From Variovorax guangxiensis (GTDB taxonomy: Bacteria; Pseudomonadota; Gammaproteobacteria; Burkholderiales; Burkholderiaceae_C), in NCBI RefSeq assembly GCF_003952165.1, contig NZ_RXFT01000004.1:248001-312000 (forward strand): a DNA stretch of 64,000 bases. The letters run 5' to 3'. Of the stretch, positions 9,885 through 17,900 are shown one piece after another (position 1 is the first letter of the stretch; the number at the start of each line of letters is the position of its first letter). Under the pieces are notes generated by a model. It was not told the DNA's origin. It made no database searches and was given only the letters and a program-made list of their open reading frames with translations. Both the position numbers and the translations under genes were made by a program.

Positions 9885-10301
9885 ATGCAACCACTGCTCG
9901 ATCAACTGAAGGGACTGGATGTGCTGGCAGGCGCCGAAATGGGCGGGCGGTCCGTACAGCTGCAGCCCATTCCGGGCCACACGCCCGTGATCCAGGTGAG
10001 CATCGAGGGGCGCGACGAACTGCCGATCTTCGTCACGAGTTCGGACGTGCAGATCATCTGCATCTGCTACCTCTGGGGCGAGGAAGAGGTGAAGCCCGCA
10101 CGCCGCACCGAGCTGCTCGAATCGCTGCTCGACTTGAATCCTTCGGTTCCCTTGTCTTCCTTCGGCCGCGTCGATGGCCGCTATGTGCTCACCGGAGCGC
10201 TGGGCCGCGATGCCAGCGTTCAGGACATCGCACGCGAGGTTGCTGTGCTCAGCGACAACGCGCTCGATGCGCTCGACGCCCTTTCCGAATTCCTGAATTA
10301 A
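9885..10301 (+). CDS. yjfI: YjfI-family protein (DUF2170), first gene of the PspA-like operon
   Basis: This 138-residue soluble protein matches the DUF2170/YjfI family. Its core is SVQLQPIPGHTPVIQVSIEG, a hydrophobic VQIICICYLWGEEEV strand and a LNPSVPLSSFG turn. The start at 9885 follows AGGAGAGG and gives the usual length. In Escherichia coli yjfI sits directly before yjfJ, a pspA paralogue, and the same order holds here with an 11-base gap. The biochemical role is unknown; co-occurrence suggests it works with the PspA-like protein at the membrane. The first gene after the promoter may set expression of the whole operon. Confidence 0.82.
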   Translation: MQPLLDQLKGLDVLAGAEMGGRSVQLQPIPGHTPVIQVSIEGRDELPIFVTSSDVQIICICYLWGEEEVKPARRTELLESLLDLNPSVPLSSFGRVDGRYVLTGALGRDASVQDIAREVAVLSDNALDALDALSEFLN

Positions 10302-10312
10302 GCGGAGGTCCC

Positions 10313-11026
10313 ATGACAGTCATCAAGAAGCTCGTCACCCTGCTGCGCGGCAGCGCGCGCGAAATCGGCGAGAGCGTGGTCGACAGCAACGCCACGCGCA
10401 TCTACGAGCAGGAAATCATCGACGCCAAGCACAGCATCGAGAAGGCCAAGGGCGATCTCACGGGTGTGATGGCCAAGGAGATGCAGTCGGCCCGCGAGAT
10501 CGAGCGGCTGAAGAACGAGGCCGCGCGCTACGAGGGCCTCGCGCTCGAAGCGCTCAACAAGACGCAGGAGGGCCTGGCGCTCGACGTCGCGGCCAAGGTC
10601 GGCGCGCTCGAGCAGGAGCTTGAAGAGCAGGCCAAGGCCCACGCCTCGTACGCGCTGCAGGTGACCAAGCTCAAGGACCTGATCAAGTCCGCCGAGGCCC
10701 GCATCCGCGAGCACGAGCGCGAGATCGGCATCGCCAAGACCACCGAGAGCGTCTATCGCGCCACGCAGTCGATCTCCGAGAACATCGGCGCCGGCGGTTC
10801 GCGCCTGGCCAACGCGCGCGAGTCGCTGGAGCGCATCCGTGCGCGCCACGAAGACTTGTCCGACCGCATGACCGCCAGCAAGCAGCTGGAAGATGAATTC
10901 GGCCACGGCGCGCTCGAGAAGAAGCTGGCCGCCGCGGGCATCGGCGGCGACGCCGACCGTGCCAGCAAGGTGATGGAGCGCATCCGCGCCCGCCAGGCCA
11001 AGCCCGCAGGGCCCGAGGCGCAGTAG
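10313..11026 (+). CDS. yjfJ: PspA/IM30-family protein (YjfJ-like)
   Basis: This 237-residue protein is almost entirely helical coiled coil, as expected for PspA/IM30 (ESCRT-III-like) proteins that coat and stabilise stressed inner membranes. It begins MTVIKKLVTLLRGSAREIGE, an amphipathic membrane-binding helix. DSNATRIYEQEIIDAKHSIEKAK then corresponds to the PspA helix 1-2 hairpin, and long charged heptad-rich helices follow. The C-terminus carries RASKVMERIRAR, common in the YjfJ branch. No pspBC genes are nearby, so control differs from the classical Psp system. It probably acts with the flotillin and AAA+ proteins downstream (inference from gene order). Confidence 0.88.
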   Translation: MTVIKKLVTLLRGSAREIGESVVDSNATRIYEQEIIDAKHSIEKAKGDLTGVMAKEMQSAREIERLKNEAARYEGLALEALNKTQEGLALDVAAKVGALEQELEEQAKAHASYALQVTKLKDLIKSAEARIREHEREIGIAKTTESVYRATQSISENIGAGGSRLANARESLERIRARHEDLSDRMTASKQLEDEFGHGALEKKLAAAGIGGDADRASKVMERIRARQAKPAGPEAQ

Positions 11027-11031
11027 GCACC

Positions 11032-11412
11032 ATGCGCGTCAAGCCGGTTCGCTGGCAAGGCTCGGACGAGGCGATACGCGCCGTCCAGGTCGCCTTTGAC
11101 GTGGAAGAAGCCGTGCTCGAGGCCGTGCGCACAGCGGCCTTCAGGCAGCACGTCTCCACGTCCGACCAGATCCGGCAGGTGTTGGGCCTCGCCACTACCG
11201 CCAAGCCGAAACGGCCGCGCCTCACGGTGTCGCTGAGCGGCGCCGACTATGAATTCCTGGCGAAGCGCTACGACCTCGCCGCAGACGACAGACTGGCCAT
11301 CAAGGAGAGGGCCACGCGCGACCTGATTGCCTTCGCGGGCAAGCCGGCGGCGGCAACGAAGAAGAACACCGGCGGGAGGATGCCGGTACGCAGCAGCAAG
11401 CAGAACAACTGA
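11032..11412 (+). CDS. Small conserved-context protein of unknown function in the PspA operon
   Basis: This 126-residue protein begins five bases after the PspA-like gene. I do not recognise a family. The N-terminal half (EEAVLEAVRTAAFRQHVSTS then DQIRQVLGL) looks like a short helical DNA-binding-style or ribbon-helix-helix-like segment. The middle contains a repeat-like LTVSLSGADYEFLAKRYDL, and the C-terminus is basic and disordered (AAATKKNTGG). It lacks a signal peptide and membrane segments. Strand, spacing and codon use match its neighbours, so it is very likely a real gene and part of the same transcript. It could be an adaptor or regulator of the operon (inference). Confidence 0.7.
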   Translation: MRVKPVRWQGSDEAIRAVQVAFDVEEAVLEAVRTAAFRQHVSTSDQIRQVLGLATTAKPKRPRLTVSLSGADYEFLAKRYDLAADDRLAIKERATRDLIAFAGKPAAATKKNTGGRMPVRSSKQNN

Positions 11413-11437
11413 CAACAACCCGCACGCGGGAGGATCA

Positions 11438-12091
11438 ATGGGCGATTTCTTGGGAGCGGTGACGGGGTACCCGACCGCGATCTACACGGTGCTGCTCGGC
11501 GTCGTGGTGATCTACTGGGTGCTCGCGATGCTCGGCATGGTCGACATCGAACACAGCGGCCTCGATGTCGACGTCGGCGTGCACACGCATGCCGACGGCG
11601 ACGCCAGCGACATCGGCCACCTGGCCAGCTACGTGGTGGCCCTGGGCCTGAACGGCGTGCCGTTCTCGGTGGCCGTGAGCCTGCTGGTGCTCGTCGCGTG
11701 GACCGTGTCCTGCCTCGGCGGCGAGTGGCTGCTGCCGCTGGTGCCCACCATGGCGCTGCAGCTGCTGGCCGGCACCGCGCTGCTGGTGGCCAGCGCGGTC
11801 ATCGCCATTCCGATCACCGCCGTCGCGATTCGTCCGCTGCGCGGCCTCTTCGTGAGCCACACGGCCGTGAGCAACGCGGCGCTGGTCGGCCAGCTCTGCC
11901 GTGTCGTGACCGGCGTGGTCAACGAGAAGGACGGCCGCGCCGAAGTCGCGCGGCGCGGCGCCAGCCTGAACATCCGGGTATGGGCCACAACGCCCAACGC
12001 CCTCAAGCGCGGTTCGCAGGCGTTGATCGTCGAGTACGACGAGGCGGCCGCGCGCTACCTCATCGTCGCGCACGACGAGCAGTCCGCCTGA
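11438..12091 (+). CDS. YqiJ-like inner-membrane protein with C-terminal OB-fold
   Basis: This 217-residue protein has hydrophobic helices at roughly residues 12-32, 65-90 and 95-130. A C-terminal soluble part (VGQLCRVVTGVVNEKDGRAEV to YLIVAHDE) is typical of the NfeD/YqiJ OB-fold domain. In E. coli yqiJ precedes the flotillin gene yqiK, and here the next gene is a YqiK-like flotillin, so the pair is conserved. The HTHADGDASDIGH stretch between membrane segments is rich in His and Asp and may face the periplasm. NfeD-type proteins are thought to help assemble or tether SPFH-protein microdomains. A GGGAGGATCA ribosome site supports the ATG at 11438. Confidence 0.82.
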   Translation: MGDFLGAVTGYPTAIYTVLLGVVVIYWVLAMLGMVDIEHSGLDVDVGVHTHADGDASDIGHLASYVVALGLNGVPFSVAVSLLVLVAWTVSCLGGEWLLPLVPTMALQLLAGTALLVASAVIAIPITAVAIRPLRGLFVSHTAVSNAALVGQLCRVVTGVVNEKDGRAEVARRGASLNIRVWATTPNALKRGSQALIVEYDEAAARYLIVAHDEQSA

Positions 12092-12161
12092 TCGCGCGCG
12101 CTGCCGGGCGCGCCACACCTTTCACCCGTTTCTTTCGCTCTCAAGCATTTCTGGAGAAAAA

Positions 12162-14354
12162 ATGGAGCCCATCATCTTCGCCATCGTCATACTGGCCGTC
12201 GTCATCCTCGGCCTGTTCGCGATGTTCGCCAAGTTCTATCGCAAGATCGAGCAGGGCCACGCGCTCATCGTGAATACGTTGCGCGCGGAGCCCGAGGTGA
12301 CCTTCACCGGGCGCATGGTCTACCCGATCATCCACAAGGCCGAATTGATGGACATCTCGGTCAAGACCATCGAGATCGACCGTTCGGGCAACGAGGGCCT
12401 GATCTGCCGCGACAACATCCGCGCGGACATCAAGGTGAAGTTCTTCGTGCGCGTGAACAAGACGGCCGACGACGTGCTGAAGGTGGCGCAGGGCATCGGC
12501 TGCGCACGAGCCTCCAACCACGAGACGCTGGAAGAACTGTTCTCCGCCAAGTTCTCCGAGGCGCTGAAGACGGTGGGCAAGTCGATGGACTTCGTCGACC
12601 TCTACCAGGCGCGCGACAACTTCCGCGACCAGATCGTGAGCCAGATCGGCAACGACCTCTCGGGCTACGTGCTGGAAGACGCGGCCATCGACTTCCTCGA
12701 GCAGACGCCGCTGTCGGAACTCGACGCCAACAACATCCTCGACGCGCAGGGCATCAAGAAGATCACCGAGCTCACGGCGGTGGAGCACGTGCGCACCAAC
12801 GAGCTGCGCCGCAATGAGGAAATGCAGATCAAGAAGAAGAACGTCGAGACGCAGGAAGCCCTGCTCGAACTGGAGCGCCAGCAGGCCGACGCCACCGCGC
12901 GCCAGCAGCGCGAAATTGCCAGCGTGCGTGCCCGCGAGGAGGCCGAGACCGCCAAGATCCAGGCCGAGGAGCGCACCAAGTCCGAAACCGCGCGCCTGCT
13001 GGCGGAGCAGTCGGTGTCGGTGCAGCAGGAGAACGTGCAGCGCGAGAAGGAAGCGGCCGAGAACAACCGCAAGCGCGCCGTGGCCGTCGAGGAAGAAAAG
13101 GTCATCCGCGCCCGCGACCTCGAAATTGTCGACCGCGAGAAGGAGGTGACACTGCAGCGCATAGAGAAGGACAAGGCCGTCGAAGTGCAGAAGAAGGCCA
13201 TCGCCGACGTGATCCGCGAGCGCATCGTGGTCGAGCGCACGGTGGCCGAGCAGGAAGAGGCAATCAAGGAACTGCGCGTGGTCGCAGAGGCCGAGCGCAC
13301 CAAGAAGTCGGTCGTCATCATGGCCGAGGGGCAGGCCGACGAGAAGATGGTGCTCGACCTGAAGGCAGCCGAGACGCAGGAAAAACGCGCCCGCCACAAG
13401 GCGGCCGAAGAACTCACGCTGGCCGATGCCAAGCTGAAGGTGGCCGAGCGCGAGGCCGAGTCGAAGAAGCGCGAGGCCGAGGGCGTCGAGGCCATCTCCG
13501 CCGCGCCGGGGCTGGCCGCCGCCAAGGTCGAGATCGCCACCGCGCAGGCCAAGCTCGCGAGCTTCGAGGCGGAAGCTTCGGGCAAGGAAAAGCTGGGCTT
13601 GGCCGACGTGCACGTGCGCCAGGCCGATGCCGATGCGATTCTCAAGGCCGGCCAGGCCGACGCGCAGGTGATCGAGGCTCGCTCGCAGGCCGAAGCCGCC
13701 GGCATGCGTGCCAAGTTCGAGGCCGAAGCCTCGGGCAAGGAAAAGCTCGGCCTCGCCGAAGTCAACGTGCGCACGGCCGATGCCGAGGCCACGCTCAAGT
13801 CGGGCCAGGCCGATGCGCAGGTCATCGAAGCGCGCTTCGGTGCCGAGGCCAAGGGCCTGCACGAGAAGTTCGAGGCCATGAAGGCCATGAGCCCCGAGAC
13901 GCGCGATCACGAAGAGTTCCGCATGCGCCTGGAGAAGTCGCACATCGAGACCCTCAAGGGCATCGACGCGCAGACGTCCATCGCCAAGGAACAGGCCGAG
14001 GTGCTGGGCACCGCGCTGGCCAACGCCAAGATCGACATCGTGGGCGGGCAGGGCGACTACTTCGACAGCTTCGTGCGCTCGCTCTCCGTAGGCAAGGGCA
14101 TCGACGGCGTCATCTCCAAGAGCAATGCGCTTCAGGTTGCCTTCAAGGACCAGCTCTCCGGCGAGCGCGACGTGGTGAAGGATCTGCGCGACATCGTCGG
14201 TGCGCTCGGCAGTTCGTCGGGCGAGGTGCAGAACCTCAGCGTGGCAGCGCTGATGAACAGGATCGCCAGCGACGGCAGCGAGAGCCAGAAGAGCGCGCTG
14301 CGCAACCTGGTCGCCACCTTCCGCAACGGTGCCGCCGGGGAAGTGGCGCGATGA
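12162..14354 (+). CDS. Flotillin-family (SPFH/Band 7) protein, YqiK-like, with internal repeat
   Basis: This 730-residue protein has one N-terminal membrane helix (about residues 4-24) and then an SPFH/Band 7 domain to about residue 190 (RKIEQGHALIVNTL, TGRMVYPIIHKAELMDIS, ICRDNIRADIKVKFFVRV, LDAQGIKKITELTA). A very long Ala/Glu/Lys/Arg-rich coiled coil runs to about residue 620, and a small C-terminal region is rich in Ser/Gly. It should oligomerise into membrane microdomains at the inner membrane. The coiled coil contains a 51-residue direct duplication at about residues 468-569. Flotillins of this class are usually 500-560 residues, so this one is long, mostly through extra coiled coil. 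Its stop overlaps the next start (ATGA). Confidence 0.9.
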   Translation: MEPIIFAIVILAVVILGLFAMFAKFYRKIEQGHALIVNTLRAEPEVTFTGRMVYPIIHKAELMDISVKTIEIDRSGNEGLICRDNIRADIKVKFFVRVNKTADDVLKVAQGIGCARASNHETLEELFSAKFSEALKTVGKSMDFVDLYQARDNFRDQIVSQIGNDLSGYVLEDAAIDFLEQTPLSELDANNILDAQGIKKITELTAVEHVRTNELRRNEEMQIKKKNVETQEALLELERQQADATARQQREIASVRAREEAETAKIQAEERTKSETARLLAEQSVSVQQENVQREKEAAENNRKRAVAVEEEKVIRARDLEIVDREKEVTLQRIEKDKAVEVQKKAIADVIRERIVVERTVAEQEEAIKELRVVAEAERTKKSVVIMAEGQADEKMVLDLKAAETQEKRARHKAAEELTLADAKLKVAEREAESKKREAEGVEAISAAPGLAAAKVEIATAQAKLASFEAEASGKEKLGLADVHVRQADADAILKAGQADAQVIEARSQAEAAGMRAKFEAEASGKEKLGLAEVNVRTADAEATLKSGQADAQVIEARFGAEAKGLHEKFEAMKAMSPETRDHEEFRMRLEKSHIETLKGIDAQTSIAKEQAEVLGTALANAKIDIVGGQGDYFDSFVRSLSVGKGIDGVISKSNALQVAFKDQLSGERDVVKDLRDIVGALGSSSGEVQNLSVAALMNRIASDGSESQKSALRNLVATFRNGAAGEVAR
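13563..13868 (+). repeat. Two-copy in-frame 153-base tandem repeat inside the flotillin gene
   Basis: Two adjacent units of 153 bases (13563-13715 and 13716-13868) encode 51-residue units that both open with FEAEASGKEKLGLA. Both contain QADAQVIEAR and then return to KFEA. A third unit begins with KFEAMKA and then diverges. The copies differ at scattered positions, so the duplication is not very recent. Confidence 0.85.
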
Positions 14355-14896
14355 ACCCGAGCCTCACGTGCAGCTGCCCCGCGCACTCGCCGATGCGGCC
14401 GGTGGCGCTGGCCGAGGGCCTGCTCGCGGTGCAGTGCGACGACTGCCACGGCATGCTGATGGACATGGACGACTGGCGCGCCTGGAAGGCGGGCGACGCG
14501 AGCCGCGTGCCCCAGGCGGTCGACGACGAGGTCATCGAGGTGTTCGATGCCACGGCGGTGCGGCACTGCCCCGAATGCCAACGCCTGATGCAGCGCCTGC
14601 GCATGAGCGCGGGCCCCGACTTCCGCGTCGACCGCTGCGTGGCCTGCCAGAACCTCTGGTTCGACCAGGGCGAGTGGCGCGCCATCGTGAGCCGGGGCTT
14701 GGCCGGCCGGCTCGACGAGATGCTGTCCGACGGATGGCAGCGCCGCCTGCAGACCGAGGTGGTCCGCGAGGCCCGCGTTGCCGCGCTGCGCCGCCGCTAC
14801 GGCGACGTATGCATCGACGAGCTGGACCGCATCCGCGCCTGGCTCGATACCCAGCCCCACCGCGACGAACTGCTCGCCTTGCTGCGCGCGGACTGA
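14351..14896 (+). CDS. Zinc-ribbon (TFIIB-type) domain protein in the flotillin operon
   Basis: This 181-residue cytosolic protein carries two cysteine-pair knuckles typical of the zf-TFIIB family. The first is CSCPAHSPM with CDDCHG, about 30 residues long; the second is CPECQRLM followed by CVACQNLWFDQGEW. The FDxGE-type ending of the second knuckle is a hallmark of the family. The C-terminal third is helical and charged. Its ATG overlaps the flotillin stop, so production is coupled to it. The zinc ribbons most often mediate protein or nucleic-acid contacts, and the specific role is unknown. I would guess an adaptor between the flotillin and the giant AAA+ protein that follows 12 bases later. 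Confidence 0.82.
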   Translation: MNPSLTCSCPAHSPMRPVALAEGLLAVQCDDCHGMLMDMDDWRAWKAGDASRVPQAVDDEVIEVFDATAVRHCPECQRLMQRLRMSAGPDFRVDRCVACQNLWFDQGEWRAIVSRGLAGRLDEMLSDGWQRRLQTEVVREARVAALRRRYGDVCIDELDRIRAWLDTQPHRDELLALLRAD

Positions 14897-14908
14897 CCGC
14901 GCCGATCT

Positions 14909-17900
14909 ATGCAACCAACGGATGAAAAAGGCGCGCCGCCGGGCGGCACCGCCGAATCGCAGACCGAGGCGCTGGTGTCCGGCAGCGGCAGCTACGACCT
15001 GCTGAAGAAGCGGCTGGAGAACCAGGGTGAGGGCCTGCTGAAGAAGACGCAGGCGCTCAACGAGCAGCGGCTGGCAGAGTTCGGCCGCTCCGACCAGGCC
15101 CTGGTGCTGCGCACCCGCGCGCGCACCGAGAACAACGCCGTGGCACGCGACCTCGTGCGCATCGGCGACCTGCTGCTGTTCGGCTACAACGTGTTCATCG
15201 GCCTGCGCAAGGAAACCACGGTCGGCGACGTGTTCGGGCTGTACCGCCTGGTGTCTCCGGGCGAGGCCGGGCAGGGCGCCGACAGCGACGAGCTGCAGCC
15301 GGTGCCGCTGGCCGGCAGCTTCCTCGAAGATGCACGCTTCGCCTCCGACTTCCGCGAGCTGTACGCCTACTACAAGCAGGCCACGCTGCTGCAGCTGCGC
15401 GTGACGCAGGACAAGCTGCTCGCCTCCTTCCAGATCGGCCAGCAGCTCACCGACGTGCGTGTGTTCCGCTGGGCCATCGAGCGTGACGGCCGCATCCAGT
15501 ACATCGACAACCGCGGCGAGCGCGACATCGCGCTGCCGCCCAGCCACGACTTCGAGTGGACGGTGGCCACGCGCGAAGACCACGTGGGCGGCAAGCACCC
15601 GCACGTCAACGTGCTCGACACCGTCTTCGTCGAGACGCTGGGCGGCGACCTCACGATCAAGATCGAGAACAACACCGAGACCGGGCTGGGCATCTACAGC
15701 GAGCCGGTGGAAGACCGCAGCCAGTCGCTGGCCGACGCCGAGATCGCGTGGGCGAAGCTCGGCATGCTGATCCTGCTGCGCGTGAGGCCCTACCGCGAGC
15801 AGGTCACGCGCTACCTGGTGTTCAACATCCGTACCCAGCAGGTCGAGCGCATCGACGCCATCGGCGGCTCCTGCGTGCAGCTGCCGGAAGACCACGGCAT
15901 CATCTTCCCGGGCGGCTACTACCTGCAGTCGGGAGAGCACAAGCGCTTCGACCTGCCGGCCGAGACGGTCGAGAACCTGCGCTTCAAGCGCATGCTGCGC
16001 TCGCCCAACGGCGAAGACGTGGCCTACATCTTCTACGACCCCAGGCCCGGGCGCTACGCGCTCTTCAACTACAACCTGATCGAGAAGAAGCTCGCCACGC
16101 CGATCATCGCCAACGGATACGCACGCTTCGCCGACGGCCGCATCCTGGTGTTCCACGACAACGACAGCGAGCCGACGCGCGTGCACCCGATGCAGCTGTG
16201 GCAGACGCCGTTCGCCAGCGAAGAGTACGTGAGCGCGCAGCCGCCCGCCACCGGCTTCTTCGGCAAGATCGGCAACGCCGAGCTGGTCCGTGGCGTGAGC
16301 GACCTGATGGGCATCGCCCGCGCGGTGCGCGAGCAGGCGCCGACCAAGGTGGCCTACGAGGACCTGATCCGCCAGTGCACCCGCGTGAGCGATGCCTACT
16401 TCTGGCTCGATGCACCCGAGGCCACCGGCCTCATGGCCGAGCTGCGTAGCATCGCCGAGGTGGCGCGCAGCACGCTGGCCGAGTTCGAGAAGGTCGACAC
16501 CATCCGCCGCGAGACGGCCCGTGCGCTGGCCCGCGCGGAGGAAGAGCAGCGCGCGCTGCTGGTCGACATCGCCAGCACGCTCTGGCGCGCACCCGACGAC
16601 TTCGTGAAGGCGCTGGGCCGGCTGCGCGAACGGCGCGGCGCGCTGCAGATGCTCAAGGAGCTGCGCTACGCCGACCTGCCGCGCATCGCCGCGATGGACG
16701 CCGCGCTCGAAGCCGAGCAGCAGCGTATCGGCGAGCGAGCCATGCAGTTCCTGGCAGCCGACACGGCCTTCGTCGGCCAGCGCCAGGCGCTGGACAAGCT
16801 CGCGACCGAGCTGCCCAACCTCGCCACCTCGCCGGCGCTGGGGCAACTGCTCGCCACTCTCGACGAACAGGCAGCCGGGCTCGACCTGCTGACCGAGCAG
16901 TTGGGCAGCCTGCCGGGTGGCGATGCGGTCGTCCGCACCTCCATCCTCGACCGCATCTCGCTGATCTACGCCGACATCAACCGCATGCGCGCCGATGCGC
17001 GTGCGCGGCGCAAGTCGCTGGGCGCGACCGAGGCGAGGGCCGAGTTCGGCGCGCAGTTCAAGCTCTTCGGTCAGGCGGTCGAGAACGCGCTGGAGTTCGC
17101 CGACACGCCCGAGAAGTGCGACGACGCGCTCACCCGCCTTCTGGCGCAGCTGGAAGAAATCGAAGGCCGCTTCGCCGAGCAGGACGAGTTCCTGGGCGAC
17201 ATCGCCGAGAAGCGCGAGAACGTCTACGAGGCCCTGTCGGCCAGGCGCCAGACCCTGGTCGAGGCCAGGCAGCGCCGTGCGCAGGGCGTGATCGACGCGG
17301 CGGGGCGCATCCTCGACGGCATTCCGCGCCGCATCGCGCAGTTCGCCGAGCTGGGGCAGGTCCACAGCTATTTCGCCGCCGATCCGATGATCGGCAAGCT
17401 GCACACGCTGATCGCCGACCTGCGCACGCTGGGCTCGGCGGTGCCGGCCGACGAGCTCGACACGCGCCTGAAGACCGCGCGTGACCAGGCCCTGCGCGCC
17501 GTTCGCGACAAGCGCGAACTGGTGAGCGAGGGCGGCGACACGCTGCGCCTGGGGCGCCACGTCTTCACCGTGCACCGCCAGCCGGTCGACCTGACGCTGG
17601 TGGCCCGCGAGGAGGGCATGGCCTACCAGGTCACGGGCACGGACTACCTGAGCCCGGTGGACGACGAGCGCCTGCTCGCGCTGCAGGCCTACTGGGGCCA
17701 GTCGCTGGTCTCCGAGACGCCCGAGCTGTCGCGCGCCGAGTACCTTGCCGGCCGCCTGCTCGAAGCGCTGCTCGAAGGCAAGGCCGAACGCAGCTGGGCC
17801 GACGTGCGCACGCTGCTGGCCGAAGACCCGCAGCATCCGCAGTTGCTCGAAATGGTCCGCCGCTTTGCTGCCGCGCGCTACCAGGAGGGCTACCAGAAGG

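Noticed and set aside
9804..9887. An upstream extension of the YjfI frame starting at 9804
   Set aside because: The extension would begin inside the -35 promoter element; ATG 9885 has the AGGAGAGG ribosome site.
12141..13943. A 600-codon minus-strand frame opposite the flotillin gene
   Set aside because: Leu/Asp/Arg low-complexity mirror of the coiled coil; no start signal.
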